From positions 3,658,001-3,722,000 of the forward strand of contig CM060731.1 in NCBI GenBank assembly GCA_030704615.1: a DNA stretch of 64,000 nucleotides, read 5' to 3'. Shown here one piece after another: positions 11,584-24,401 of the stretch (its first letter is position 1; every line of letters starts with the position of its first letter). This DNA comes from Takakia lepidozioides (Eukaryota; Streptophyta; Takakiopsida; Takakiales; Takakiaceae). The translations under genes were made by a program, and so were the position numbers. The notes beneath the pieces are model-generated. The model made no database searches. It saw nothing but the letters and a program-made list of their open reading frames with translations, and had not been told where the DNA came from.

Positions 11584-14500
11584 ATGGCAGCTGTTGTTGC
11601 GATGGGTTCTTCTACCTACTTAGGTTCCAGCACTCCCGGGATTACTTTTGGGCGTGCTCTTGTACAAGCTCAGGGCAGCAGGTTAGTGGTGGGTTGCTCT
11701 CTGTCTTCTCCGCCGGAGGTGCAGTCGGCGGGATTCCGTGCTGGGGGATTGAATCTGGAGAGTGGTGGAGTGAGGAGAGAGAGTGTCAGTCACGCTGCGC
11801 AGCTGTGGCGGGACAGAGGAAACCGGGGTGCGTCCATTGTATGCCAGTGTGTGGCGCCTCTGACGCAAGCAGACGGAAATGTAACGGAGGTTGAGGACCG
11901 TGAGTCTCTTTCTCTCCCTTTCTCTCTCTCTATCTCCCTTCCTCTCAAGCCTTCCCACAAGAAGCAGTGAATTACCAAGCTGTTACTTATTCAAAGTGCT
12001 CTTGGAGGATTTTATTGAATGTCCAGTGGATTTTGTAGTCTATGTTTCTAATGGCTCCCCATTCTGTTTCTATTTGAATTTGGCGAAGTCATGCAGAAAT
12101 AAATCATGCTTCCTGTTTATCCAATTTTTCTTCCGTGCATTCTTGTTAGGGATAAGCCTGTTCCAGAGGCTACTTGCTAGTCTGCAGCTCATTGCTCTTC
12201 CGAGTGTTATTTCCTCTGAACACAAAATCTGTGAGTGGGTGATAGACCTTAGCGTTGGTTAACAGAATGGTGAAATTCGTAGGACAAAGGATGCTAATAT
12301 GGACGGCTGGACAAATGCACATGTTAGGTTTTCTGTACATCTTCACAGGCCCTATGCTCTACATATGGATATATAACAAATTGTACAGGATTACAGCTAT
12401 TTTTATTTGTCTTTTCAGCTAATTCAATTTCTATCTATCTCTGTGGGACATAATTGTGGGACTCTTGGGTTCTCTTCATGATGGGGGAAAGTAATTTGTC
12501 CCTTTGGAACACTTACAATTACCTCAGATTTTGTGGAGTTCCTGCATCATCCTCACTTTGAAAACCGAATCATCATATCATTGGCAGTGTGATTTCGACA
12601 TACGGAGAAGTTGATCCAGCCTGTTCAAGTTTGATCTGCTGCAAGTAAACAAGAAAATTACGTAGTTTGTTCGGGTATCATCATATGTTGCTGACATGAC
12701 GAGTCAAACTAGATTCAATGCGATCAGCCTTGTGTTAGCTGAGGCACAGCGGTGCGGGATCTTGCCTCTTGCAACAAAAAAGGGCAATTCACCAGTCTGG
12801 GTTTTGGTCACCCAGTTAGTGGACAAAGTCTAATCTGTTCTCGTGCAATCAATGCATAAACTATCCAACCCTTTAAATTTCCTGGATACTAGTTCAATCC
12901 ATATGGAGGTTGACAAGTGCGATCAAATTAGACAAGTCTAATTGTGTCAGGTGATGAGAGATCAGGAGGTCAAAGCTTGTCAGGGTGCTTGCATCTGGTC
13001 TAAACATCTAAATTCTTGGTAGACAAGCCCTAATGTTTCCGATTTCAGCTTTAGTGCTAAGCCTGGGTAAATGATGGGGACAGTGTCCTCCAAAAGGGTT
13101 CACACCTGCTGAAGCGAAGGGCTACTTCCGTTGGAAAGGTGGACACCTTCGTAATGGCCGGGGCAATGCGGTTGTCTCCCCCAAGGATTTGAAAGTCCCC
13201 ACACAGTAGGTGTCCGGTTGACAAAGTAACCCCTCTTTTATAACTGGGTTGGCCATGATGGGTGGCATCCTACATACACCTATGTGGCCTTGAACCCACG
13301 ACCACTTTTAAGGCAGCCTTGTGCCCTAACCACTGGGCTCTCTGTGGATGCTTGCAGTCCTTATTCAGAAACCATCCATAGCCTCATCTGTAATTTCAAA
13401 CAGTCCCCTTCTTGGATTATGTCTCGTGGTTTCTTTACCTGGCCCACAACTCAGGCCCCTCTCTTTTAGCTCAGAATTGTAGTTTCAAATGTGATGGAAG
13501 GGATCCGTTTGGAGAGGTCAAGGTCGTGAGGGTGATCGGCTAGTTCAAAGGATTAAATACTTCATGGTTTATCAGGCCCTTCTCCTTTTTTTTGAAACAG
13601 CGGAGGCATTTGATCAAATTCTTCAAGAAGCTGGTGATAAACTGGTATGGTCTTCACCAACGATCTCTTTTATTCTCTCATATTTTTATTCCAAACAGTT
13701 GCTTGCCACAGTCAGGGACCTGCACAGATGGACATGACACAGGAGATGATGAATGCATGTTGATGTGTCTTCACTTTTCGAGACATCTTTGAGATATTTC
13801 TTTGAGGACACGTTAGCAGTCATAGTTTGCGGTCTTCCATAGAAAAAGAGAATATGAACCAGTCTCTACTACTTCATAATAAGGGAGTACGCGTAGTCAA
13901 CTGTATTAGATGGATTCATTGGCTTTTTTCTCTCTTTGGTCTCAGGCTGTATCTCAGTAGTGGTCACTTGCCTGGTCACTGGGTTCAGAACATGCTGCCA
14001 GAATTTGCCACCCTTGGAAGAACAGACACGGTATTATTCCTTGTTTAGGGCTGAGGTTGCTTCAACCTGAACAGTGATATGTACAGGTGTTCCTTGAATA
14101 AGAGCATGATGAGCAGAGAGACTTGTATGCATTTACAAGTTGGAGTCTAATAGATATCTATTACAGCAAGGCATAAGACTTCTATGCATGGCATTCTCTT
14201 ACTGCTTTAGAACTGTCACTTGTCTGACAGTTCCCATGTTGTCACAATCCACTTTTGGAGGCAGGGAAAATTTGGCTTTTTGTGATGATCCAAAGGGTAC
14301 GACAGCCCAACATTAGTGATTTGACATGCTGTAACTACTCTTCATCATTCCTTCGTGTGAAGGAACTTTAGTCAGTCTTGGTGTATTTTAATCGTGATGT
14401 ACAGGTTGTTGTCGACGTCTCAACCACAACATGTGGACCTTGCAAGATGATTTTCCCGAAGCTGGTGAAGATGAGTATCGAGTACCCTGATGTTGTGTTT

Positions 14501-15207
14501 CTCAAGATCAATGGTGACAAAAACAACGAAACCAGGGCAAGTACCACTGCCAAGAATGTTGATTTTCTGCTATGCATGTCAAGAATCCAAAACTAATGAA
14601 GCTAAGAAAAACCTTGAAGTTTTGCCAACATTCATTGGCTGTAGTATGTGAGTAATCTTTCAGAGGAACTTCAGACAGCATTGAATTCCTGGTGGATGAT
14701 TGGGGGACGACATCTAAACTCTCCGACAGATTGTCCCTGGATGGCCCAGTGAAGTGATTGCCATGGGGCTTCATTCCCTCCCCGTAGTTTTTCTAAAGAG
14801 TGAGGTGCAACAAGTTCTGGTGTAGGCATAACAGATTTCACTTCAAGCCCACCACATGTGTACACTCTTCTTCCATGTTACCTGATCTACCTGGTATTGC
14901 AGTTGCCAGCTGCCCCTCTCCCTTCTCCATCACTCTGAGGTGTTGCTCTGAATGTCCCCTTTTGCCTTCTGTATTTCATTTTGCCCATCACCATGGTATT
15001 TGGCTGATGAGAGATTGAGCCGACAATTCTGAGGTGAGGGGTGGGGGGGGGAAACTGCAGACGTTGATGAGAAAATGGGGTGTTAGAGCAGTCCCCAACT
15101 TCCGATTTTTTCGAAATGGCGAGCTGATTCACTCACATACAGGAGCCAAAGTGGATGAGCTCCGCGCCCATTTCTTAACCCATTATGCAGCAACTGTCAA
15201 GGCGTAA
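11584..15207 (+). CDS. Plastid-type thioredoxin-fold protein with TCGPC active site, four exons
   Basis: Exons are 11584-11899, 13601-13644, 14405-14536 and 15061-15207, giving 212 residues in one frame. About 100 N-terminal residues (MAAVVAMGSSTYLGSSTPGI onward, Ser/Ala/Arg/Gly-rich, few acidic) look like a chloroplast transit peptide. The rest is one thioredoxin domain: EAFDQILQEAGDKLVVVDVS, the redox site TTTCGPCKMIFPKL, VVFLKINGDKN, the cis-proline region WGVRAVPNFRFF, then RNGELIHSHTGAKVDELRAH. The usual Trp before the first Cys (WCGPC) is Thr here. Reduction of target disulfides in the plastid stroma is inferred from the family; the subfamily cannot be fixed by eye. The third intron starts AGG|GCAAGT, a typical GC-AG donor; the nearby GT would break the frame. 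Exon 1 ends in phase 1 (GAC C|GT) and exon 2 restores CCG. Confidence 0.85.
13068..13350 (-). mobile_element. tRNA-derived SINE-like element
   Basis: On the minus strand the head holds an A-box-like CCCAGTGGTTAGGGC and, about 30 bases on, a near-perfect B box GGTTCAAGGCC: the internal RNA polymerase III promoter of tRNA genes. The anticodon arm does not fold as a proper tRNA, and about 220 bases of unrelated body follow, as in SINEs. It lies inside the first thioredoxin intron. The ends are approximate. Confidence 0.55.
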
Positions 15208-16950
15208 ATACAACATGTATGTCTTTCTTTCTTGTGGCTTAAATGCATCATCCACGGTGATATGTACATGACCCTCACCATGATTGATTAAAAAATTTAA
15301 CAAGAGATGCCTTTAGATGCCTGATCCATTTCTGGAATCAAAGATGCTAGTAGAAAGGTGAAGATGGGCGTTACCCAATTGGGAAGGTGGCCCTCCTTAA
15401 ATTAGCTCTGTCGTTGCAACTTCTATTCTTTGGTCCCTTTGAAGGCTGTATTCCCCATTTACAAATGAGGATGCCATAAGCGGCTATTTCAGCATTTTCT
15501 CTAGACATGGCTTTCTTTCTTGCACTTCACTCATATACAGCATGTGCTAACATACCTTTAAACCTCACCGTCTCCCTGTCTACTATACAAAAGGTGCATG
15601 CTTTTATTCATTCTACCCCTGAAAGATACATAACTAGCATGTGTCGTATGGGTCGATCCAACTTTGTCATGGAAAGTGAATGTTGCAAGACGAGGTACAA
15701 GGTGTAATCTTAATTGTTATGTGTTACAAACACTGGATACAGGAATGAATTCACTAGATATGGTGTTTGCTTTGTGAGAGTCCAAGATAGCCTCCCCTCT
15801 AGGATCGGCCTGGATTCTACTGTCCAAATGTGAAGGGAGGTTTTCCTATCAACTCCATGTAACGGACATCTTGGTGAAATGGAGTTGGGAGTATGTACTA
15901 TGTACTCCAGTATCTAATGGTTGTATCTCAACAACAGTATGAGGGGCCACCTCATGGCATAGCACACAACGTTCCCACAAGTAACAGGAGAACTTACATA
16001 TGAATTGCATGGGGAATTAGTTCACTGCTCATGGATGGTAGATCACTCATAATCGGGGTTCAGGTTCCTATGACATAATCGTGTCCTTTGGTAAGAATGG
16101 TTCCTTGCTTGCTTTGGAATTGACCCACAATGAATGCGTGTGTTGTTGACCTTCTCTTCCACAATGATTTATCCTAAAACCGGAGGTTCCTGGAGCCCTT
16201 CTGTGAACTCCCGAACTGCTATATTTCTGTCCAAGTCTTTAGGAACGGATTAGGAATGGATTGCAGATTAGCGACTCCACACTTTCTCAACCGAAGGGAT
16301 CATCATTTTAGAAGAAAAGATGTGGGCTAGCAGCACCTGCAAGCTATAGAGATGAGCCAGTATCAACTGGACGACAGTCAGATGTGAACTTATGCCATGA
16401 CCTCCTGATTATAAGCTGACAGCCTTCCCAGAGTCTGAAATCATATTGCAAACCACCACTTTGGATGCTTCATGACTTAGGAAGGAACACACAGCCTGGA
16501 GATAAAACTTGGACAACAGGAGCCTATTAGGATGTTCCCTCTCTTGCATGCATACTGAGGATAGACATTGTCAGGCAATGATTTCATCTTCCTGCATATC
16601 CTGAACTGTCATAGTCTCTTCACTCTCCAACAAATTCTGGAAAGATATTGTGAATTACATCTTGTCAATACCTGCACTGCCCCTACAGAATCAAATTTAT
16701 CTCAAGTAGGTAGTTAATCTGCCAGTTTGGAAACTGAGCCAACGGTGTCTTTCACAACCCTCGACCAACTAGCCGTTGTTATAACTAGTTTTGCTTAAAC
16801 AAGGATAATCCCCTCAAACCTTAGTACTCTTTCCAAGCACCCATGCCAGCACTGAATACTAGGCGGATCACTGGGTCAGTCTTCTGCCCACAACACACGA
16901 GTTGCATGAAGCTCTCGAGGCATAATGCTTCGCACAACTGTATGATGCAC
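15208..16950. other. Intergenic region, no supported gene
   Basis: Thioredoxin 3' flank followed by unremarkable mixed sequence. Short open frames here (for example near 15507) show no recognisable motif. Confidence 0.35.
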
Positions 16951-16975
16951 TATGCAGAGTGATTGTAGTAAATCA

Positions 16976-17971
16976 TGGGCAACCCTTTACTGGTCTTTAC
17001 TGGTTTTTACTGGTCTCATTTCCTTTCCCTTTTTCTCTATCTTCGCAGCGCGTAGGCGCTCACACGCGGCGCCCCGCCGCCACCCCACCATGTCCTCGTC
17101 CAAACGTCCAAACGTCAAAGGACGGTCGACGAGGATGGAGACTTCTCACCACATCCGGGAGGGTCTCATTTGCATCTCCTTCCTATCCCGGCCTCTCTTA
17201 TTCAAATCCTTCATGATCGTTACTATCCTGCAAACTCGATGCATTTCTGAGGGGGCCATGCAGCAATTACTCGCAGGCCGAGATAAGGTCCTAGAAAAGT
17301 TGACCTTGGAGAAGCTGCTTACATACCGAGACATGGACTTGGAGAAGCGGCTTGTAGACCGACACAAGGACTTGGAGAAGAAGTCGCCGGCAACCCCAGA
17401 CAAAGCCTTGAAGAATATGCGAGCTAAGGCCACCATCTTGTGGGCCTCTCTTGTGGAGAGCAATAGCAAAGTGGAAGGTATGTTGGAAGGTAGCTCAATG
17501 CGTGTGAAAGCAACAAACGAACGTCTTTCAGCACTGGAGGGAGAAGTGAGGGTCTCTCACAGAGAGAGACATTTCAGGTCCCCACACGGCAAGTATTCAC
17601 CGGCAGGTGGAAACCCTTAGTAAAGAGCTCAAAACCCACAGGGCTGCAACGTCTACAATGGCCCTAGAGCTCCAAGATCATAAGGCAGAGGCTTCCTCTT
17701 GGGAGAGGACAAAGGCTCTGACTTCTCCAAGTCCTTGTGTCTTGTCGGTCTCCAAGCGGGCAGCGAGCAATTGGTACAATGCCTCCTCAGAAATCATTGA
17801 GTTTGTAGGATAGTAATTTGAAAGATAGTAACTTGATCGTTGTCGACCCTTCCTTTGACGTTTGGACGAGGACATGGGGTGGAGGCGGCGCCAAGAGAGA
17901 GGAGAAAGCAAAGAAAGAAAAAGGGAAAGGAAATGAGACCAGGAAAGACCAGTAAAGGGTTGCCTAGTATG
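16976..17971. mobile_element. Long-inverted-repeat element with coiled-coil-like ORF
   Basis: The left arm from 16976 (GGCAACCCTTTACTGGTCTT, then CTCATTTCCTTTCCCTTTTT) recurs inverted at the right end, ending near 17971. Similarity continues inward through CATGTCCTCGTCCAAACG and ATTTCTGAGG to about 17385 on the left and 17690 on the right, with gaps. A frame at 16952-17620 (+) reads into the left arm (MSSSKRPNVKG, then Lys/Glu-rich LEKRLVDRHKDLEKK). A related minus-strand frame at 17678-17911 reads out of the right arm (MSSSKRQRKG, LLAARLETDKTQGLGE). Two copies of one coding-like segment thus face each other. This could be a foldback transposon or an inverted duplication of a gene fragment. 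No target-site duplication is clear. Confidence 0.6.
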
Positions 17972-20465
17972 ACATCAGAAACATTGACAATGACAGTCAT
18001 GTGGATTGGCATAGGCATTAAAGCCCTTCCAGACCTGTGCAACAAACTGCGGGCAGAGACACAGTGAGCACTGGGAAAGTGGGAAACAGAAAAGACACTC
18101 GGAGATCAGCCCTGATGCTGGCCCTTCCAAGTGCCTCAAGTCAGTACCCAGCAAGGCCCCTGTTGTGTCTGATGCCCCTGATGCTGAGGAGACCAGATTT
18201 GTCGCCGATTGCAAACAAGGGTGAGTGTCTGGAAAGCAAACCCTTTGGTAATTTCATTAGATTATACCATTGTCTCGTAAATGTAACCACTAGATGAGTG
18301 ATTATGGGAGCCTTTGGTACATTAATAACAGACTCAGTGCTAGCCCTCAGCCCAGTAGCCAAGTCAAAGACCTGTACAATATCGAGTTATCATTCCTTGT
18401 ATGAGAACACTTGTGGGCAAGGTCAAATCTCTTACAATCTGTGTGGTTGCAGAAACCAGACACACACAAAGGGAGGTTCTGGTTTAGTGAAGATTCAGTG
18501 AGGGACTTGGCCACCAGATATTGGCATCCACACAGAACAATGAATTGGTGCCGTGTCTCATTGGCATTCTAAATGCTCTCTGAGTGAGTGCATGTTTCAG
18601 TTGTTTGGTTACTATGATGAGATTGCTAATGATAGACTGATATTTGCTTGTATTTCCTGTTGTGTTGTTCATCACTGGAACTAAGAAACAAACACTCACT
18701 TCCACATAGCTGGCAGTGTAGGGAACTCTTGTCAAACAGTAAATATTGCGATGAAGAGGTGAGTGCAGCTTTACTCCAAGAGTTTTAAGTCTAGATGCAG
18801 TCGAGGCAAATATTCAAGCATAATGACAAGCACAAACAAAGTTCTAGAGTTTAGATTGTGCATAACCATGTGTAGCTCGTATGATGTCAGGAGACCTTCT
18901 GGTGAGTTCACTGCAAAATGACATCAAACTAGCAGTATGAAGTTAGTGGTACTTTTGGATACAGATCCTAAGTGCTTTGGCTAAAGGGCTCCCACAAGCT
19001 TGTACTTTGAATGAATGATTGCTCCCATAGGAGCTGAAGGTAGCTTGTAGCATTGAAGCAAAAAGAATTGAGAAAAAAGTTTGACCTAAAGGTGCTCAAG
19101 TCAGAAGAACAAAAGGACAGGTGCACCTCAGTCTTCCGGAGAGGAAAAGTGGAGACATAAATAAGTTGCAAATAGGGGAGTGGGTACAAAAACAGAAGCT
19201 GAGCCCCAGTAACTCTGTCCCTTTTGATGCTTTGTGACTTTGTGAAAGGCCTGCCATAACTGAGCAGGCCAGGCAATCATGTTCCATAGCAAAGCAGTTG
19301 AGTCTCTTACCATAATCAAGCCGAGAAGGGGATCTCATTTGCAAAGTAGTTTACTGCAAGTGTCAACTGGGCTGTAAATAACTTAGCTGGGCTATAGGTC
19401 AATGCAGCATATCTCTGATGGGGTGAGCTCCGCTTGTCCACACAGCCCATATCTTGTGTGCCACAGAAGTTCGCGGGAAAGAGAGAGGGAGGGGAGGTAG
19501 GAACAGATCCTTTCAGGCTAGTGTTGCCATTCGCCAAGGCCTCCCCTCCAGCAGCTGGTCAAAGAGTTTTCACCCTCCAATTTACATCCTGGTAATAAAT
19601 GGCTATTGGTGCTTGATTATAGAAAATTGTGTGAGGCAACAACATCCCGATGGTCTCTCTGAATTTCATCAGACCAGTAGCATATGTGTGATTTACTTCT
19701 CTTTTCTCACAGGATTTCAACCGTAAATCTAATCTAGCTGTGCCTCTAAGACGGGCAATATCGTTGGTACTGTCAGGTCCACTCTCAATGGCACTCATGC
19801 ACACAACGAAAGAGTTGTAGAGAGGAGAGAGGGGGTCTACCTGGAATGGCTGTAACCATGTATACCATTCCGTGTTGAGAAAAGCCACTCCAAACTGAGG
19901 AAACATGGGACAAATAGGCTACTATTTGCTGGCTCTCTGGTCACTTCAGGGATGTATGTCGGTAACTGGATCTGTGCGGCAACCTGCTCGCGTCTACAAG
20001 CAACAAACTTCACAGGGAACTAAGAGTAACCTTGGGCCAATCTGGGAGGGATAAAAAGAGTACAGCTATTAAAATGCCATGAGGTACACACCACTCCAGC
20101 ACCGATGAATGCCCTGCTCATTGGTTTGCATATGTTGCTTGCATGAGGCATACTATAGAGTAAATAGCAGTCTGCATAGTATCCACTGGGTCACACCCCT
20201 TCCCTCAAACACGTGTACCCACCTGCTTGAATCACTCTAATACACTATTAGAACACGACACGTTCTGTCTTAGTACAAAACTTGGACTACCACACACCAA
20301 GCCGACTATGGTCAGATTTTCCTCGGTACATTGCTGAATCTGTCGGGCAATCTGACTTCAGAAAACAATTGTTTCCTATAGCAATTTGCAGATGAGTGTG
20401 GCAACTCACTGACATATAGCCCACCAGCTAGTGGGAATTGTGAGAGCAAGAAGGCTGGTAGAACC
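17972..20465. other. Intergenic region, no supported gene
   Basis: No frame in this stretch carries recognisable protein features. The right end is the 3' flank of the minus-strand TPX2-domain gene. Confidence 0.35.
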
Positions 20466-22478
20466 TCACAATGCCATGGCCACATCGGGCAGAGGACGAG
20501 CCAGATCTTGGTGGCTCTTGACAACAAGCTTAGAGGATCCACTTTCATTGCTTTCATGATTTTTCGTGGAGTTAGTTGCTTTCAGATGCCACCGCTTAGA
20601 AGTCTTCATGACTTCATCTTTGACCTCCTCATTCCCAGAGCCTGCCGATGCCCTGCTGATTTTAATCTTCCCTCCCTCGCCAGACCCAGCTTTGGCATGC
20701 GTACTTCCAGAAGAGGGACCATTGTGCGCAGCCCTACTAGGCTTGGCACTCCGCCCTCGGCAAGAGTCTGATAAAACCCCATTCTCGCTCTTCAACTCCT
20801 CCCTCTCATTGTGCTCTGTCACCAATTCACTGAGCACATCATCACCCCGATTAATCACAGAGCAGGCAAAAACTTTAGCAATCCCAGCACCCTCCAATTT
20901 ATCATTACCATTCAGCTTTGCTCCAGTGCTGTTTTTCTCGCCAGGCATCTTCTTGACAGTTAATTTTCTGCCATTCACCTTCTTGGTGTCAACACCAGCA
21001 TTGTCGTCAGTGCCATCAGCAGACTTGGGATGCACACCCCCACCACTGTTTTTATATTCATGTTTGCTGCGTGCCACTGGAGATGCTGATCCTTCATTTT
21101 CTACTCCCACAATGCTACTACGCCTGGAAGCTGTTAGCTTAGGGGACTTTGCTCGCGTAGGTGGGATCTTTTTCATTTCAACCTTTGGGGGTGGAGCTTC
21201 TTGGTAGAAGCTTGGCATGGGCGTCGCCTTGAACGTCAGACTCCTGCGCAGCTGTCTCATCTCTGCATCCATGTCCTCTTGTGTCTTGGCTTGTATCTGG
21301 GTCTTCTCTGCCTCCTTTGCTTTGAGTCTCTCTTCCAGCTTTGAGTAATATTCCCTTCGTTTCTCAGCTCGCTCGTCGCATTTAAAGTTGAAGCCTATAC
21401 TGGAAAGGGCCTGATTGGTCCTGATTTTCAAACCAGGATCTAACATCAACCCATGATCCTCCTCCAGCTTTGCCTCTCCTTCTTTGTCTAGTGCCTCAAT
21501 GGCATCTCCATTTTGCTTTGTGGCTTCGGATGGCAAGGCCTTGATACCTGCAGATGCCTTCACCGACTTGACAGACACCTTCTTTGACGCTCCGCGTGCT
21601 GCACCTCCACCGTTGCGGAGCGACTTAGACCCATCAACATCTGCTGGACGACCACCAAGTGAGGCCCTCTTTTCCGTTGCCAAAGCAAATGGCTGTGGGA
21701 CCGTGAGCTTTGAACGAGATGCTGCTCCACTGGACGAGCGAGAGAGTGACACCCCTCCGGGCTGGGATGCACACTCCACAGAATCCAAAGGCTCTTCTCC
21801 AGCATATCTCCTTCCTTTCAGGAATCCTTCTGTGTCAACCTGTGACTGCACCTTCACCACAGCAGCTGGAGCAGAAGATGGACGCCCCTTGGAGACCTGA
21901 TGACCAACATGGGAGTATTTCTTGGTGAAACTTGTCCCCATGTTTACTGCCTTCCCCATCTTCATCCCTGTAGGTGCGCCATTTGCCTTCACACCTGAAT
22001 CCTGGGGATATTCTTGGTATGGATCTCCATTGGCTTCAAGAGGTTCAGAACTATCAACTTCTGTCCCCGTCCTATCGCCATCTCCATCCTCAAAGTCCTG
22101 GGCCAAACGCAGTAGTGTTTGAAGTGCACTTGCCTTTGTCCCTACTGCATTGTTGCGCTTTCCACCTTCCACTTTGCTAGCCACTTGAAAACTTTGCATC
22201 CCCGTTTCTTCTCCCAGTCCTTCAGTTATATAAGCACTAACCAAATCCTCCGAATTTGGCTCTTCCGAATGTGGAGAGAAATGGTTGCCCTCTCCCTCCC
22301 CCCTGCCGCCTGCTACTTCTTCATCAGCAGCCAATCCCTGCTCCGTTGTGGTCACCACATCCAGGGAATCAAACGAAGAAAAGTCTAAGGTTCGTGCTAC
22401 AGACATAGCCTCATTGTCAAAGAGAGTTGCCCCTGCATCCCCCATCTTTAATGCACTGCACAGTTGTCGCTCGTCCAT
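20466..22478 (-). CDS. WVD2-like / TPX2-domain microtubule-associated protein, single exon
   Basis: The 670-residue frame has the plant WVD2-LIKE layout: a long acidic, Ser/Gly-rich N-terminus, the short [16 protein letters not shown] motif (about residues 257-273), then the TPX2 C-terminal domain at about 363-445 with [30 protein letters not shown] and [20 protein letters not shown]. The basic Ser-rich tail (residues 445-670) has phospho-site-like RRSS and low-complexity stretches. Such proteins bind and bundle cortical microtubules; this role is family knowledge. I take the ATG at 22478; the frame is open upstream to about 22652 without another ATG, so an upstream exon could add residues. 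Seed-plant relatives usually have introns, so an uninterrupted frame over the TPX2 domain suggests intron loss or a retrocopy. Confidence 0.85.
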   Translation of the reverse strand: MDERQLCSALKMGDAGATLFDNEAMSVARTLDFSSFDSLDVVTTTEQGLAADEEVAGGRGEGEGNHFSPHSEEPNSEDLVSAYITEGLGEETGMQSFQVASKVEGGKRNNAVGTKASALQTLLRLAQDFEDGDGDRTGTEVDSSEPLEANGDPYQEYPQDSGVKANGAPTGMKMGKAVNMGTSFTKKYSHVGHQVSKGRPSSAPAAVVKVQSQVDTEGFLKGRRYAGEEPLDSVECASQPGGVSLSRSSSGAASRSKLTVPQPFALATEKRASLGGRPADVDGSKSLRNGGGAARGASKKVSVKSVKASAGIKALPSEATKQNGDAIEALDKEGEAKLEEDHGLMLDPGLKIRTNQALSSIGFNFKCDERAEKRREYYSKLEERLKAKEAEKTQIQAKTQEDMDAEMRQLRRSLTFKATPMPSFYQEAPPPKVEMKKIPPTRAKSPKLTASRRSSIVGVENEGSASPVARSKHEYKNSGGGVHPKSADGTDDNAGVDTKKVNGRKLTVKKMPGEKNSTGAKLNGNDKLEGAGIAKVFACSVINRGDDVLSELVTEHNEREELKSENGVLSDSCRGRSAKPSRAAHNGPSSGSTHAKAGSGEGGKIKISRASAGSGNEEVKDEVMKTSKRWHLKATNSTKNHESNESGSSKLVVKSHQDLARPLPDVAMAL

Positions 22479-23171
22479 CAATGTGCCCCCGAAAATGCTT
22501 TCTGAAACAACTTTTATACAGCTCAGAAGTAGAAGACTTCCTTCTGAACTGGACCCGATCTTATCGAAGTCCTTCAGGGGACACACCACCTTCGGCCTAA
22601 GTTTAACCTTCCCTTCGCAATGCAAGCCTTGGAGTAACAAGCAAAACGACACTCCCTTGATTGATCTCCTTGCACTTTCCTAAAATGCCACGTGCAACCT
22701 ACGCCATATCAAGCACCCTGCTTCAGCTGTTTCACTGAAGTCGTCTCCCGCCTTCAAATCTCGTTACCGCTTCACCTGCGTGTCAAACCGATCTTCCTTA
22801 AAACGCTCTCTCTTCTTCAGGACGACTCTCCTATCACATCATTCCATCTCCTCTGAGAGGCAATGTGCGATTCCAGGTAGCCTCATCGCGTTATCTATCG
22901 CATTCAGGTCCTTTTACGCTACTTCCACCTCTCCCTCGATCTCCCGGATTGATCACCTCAACAATCCTAGTTCCTGACCACGGCCATTTCCATCAGCAAC
23001 CTCTATCTTAGTTCATTCTGTCCATCTCCATCCGCTGAAAACTGATCCAAGTCCCGAGTCGCTCTCCTACTCTAGATCCAACCAAGTTCCAGCGTGAAAA
23101 TCCCCTGTCTGCGAGTCAAAGCAATGCAGAATGCAGGCTCAAGAGACGGCCATCAACAATGCCTCCTTCTT

Positions 23172-23208
<37 letters not shown>

Positions 23209-23986
23209 TCCCTCTGACAAATTGGTGAGGCAAGGCCGCAGTCTGCCAAATGCTGAGCCACAGCCAGCCAGCTCCCCCAGAGCGCGCCCTATTCCCGCGG
23301 GAGGCCTGGCCCTATCACCCCGCCTAGTTGGCACGTGTCAAGTTTCATTCCGGCTGTCAGACAATGGAATGAATTTATAGGCTATATTGCCTAATTTGTG
23401 GGGGCGCGTTATCTGCAAACAATATGGGATATATCCACAACCACGCCCCGCAATTATTAAAGCTGTGGCCCGCCACATTTGCTTCAATCACGTTGCTCCC
23501 GACCAACGCTGTCAGAGTTCACGGATGAACTTCTGATTCTGTTCGTCGACCTGACTCGGGAACACGGAATAATCCACGGGAACGAGAGGGAAACGCGGGG
23601 AACTGGAGGGTGACGTCAAGAGCGTGACGTTCCCAGATTGTGTCCCACCAGTAATGAGTGCGCAAGGTTTGTCCGGTAATGCCATTATGACCGACTGCCA
23701 TATGTATCAGTATTTTGGCTTTTCTCTGCCCCCCATCATTTTTCTTGACCCCCTTTTGTGACCTCACCATTTGTAGGCACCAAACTACTAACATGGGATT
23801 TCAACATCGACGGGACGGACGGTCCAATTACATCTATTGTTTTCCCTCACAAATGGGTCGAGAGTTCCATTTTCTCTTCAAATAACCTTTATCGTGCTTT
23901 CAAAGTTGTTAGGGGACTCTTTGAAAAGAACCATCTTGTCAATCCATTTTTTTTAAATATGTAACATTTGTTTTTTTTTTTTTTAA
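22479..23986. other. 5' leader/promoter of the TPX2-domain gene and intergenic DNA
   Basis: CT-rich and C-rich sequence to about 23340 fits a promoter and 5' UTR of the minus-strand gene; a GA/CT microsatellite sits at 23176-23204. No coding frame is supported from there to the copia element. Confidence 0.4.
23176..23204. repeat. (CT)n microsatellite
   Basis: About 14 CT units upstream of the minus-strand TPX2-domain gene, in its likely promoter or leader. Confidence 0.9.
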
Positions 23987-24312
23987 TAGAGATAAAAGAT
24001 GAACCGATTAATGAGAACTCTCCACCATAGGACCACAACAAGCTCTCTGTCCACCCTCCAAGCTCTCGTCTAATCCAGAAATAGCTGAGGTAACTATAGC
24101 ATAACTCCATGCTTTTACTTAAATTATGTCCACTTGCTATTCTGGTACAATGACTTAAGTCACTAATAACTGAAGCTAACTTTAGCTATCTTTTAGCTGA
24201 GGGTTATATCTATTGTTAACTGTGACTTGTCAGCACTGCTATTATGGAAGCCTGACTTGTCATCATAGTAACTCTACGTAGTAGTAACTTGGTCAGGAGT
24301 TGATTTCCAACA
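23987..24312 (-). repeat. 3' LTR of the copia element, with adjacent PPT
   Basis: It shares the blocks AGAGATAAAAGATGAAC and CCATAGGACCACAACAAGCT with the right LTR. It ends CCAACA at 24312, followed directly by CCCCCACTC (minus-strand polypurine tract GAGTGGGGG). Compared with the right copy it has lost about 16 bases containing CTATTTATACTC, the LTR's probable TATA box. The outermost ~20 bases are missing. Confidence 0.8.
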
Positions 24313-24401
24313 CCCCCACTCAACGAGTTATCAGGTTAAGCACTTAACTACTCTCATCAAGCCTCGAAAGCGTTCAAGCTTTTCAGCACTAAGCCCTTTT
24401 G

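Noticed and set aside
14608-14640. Use of KNLEVLPTF as the fourth thioredoxin exon
   Set aside because: It would leave a 71-base intron and an incomplete fold, whereas the exon at 15061 completes the domain in frame.
16952-17620. Ordinary protein-coding gene of 222 residues
   Set aside because: The frame starts outside and runs through one arm of an inverted-repeat element; it has no known domain. It is reported as part of that element instead.
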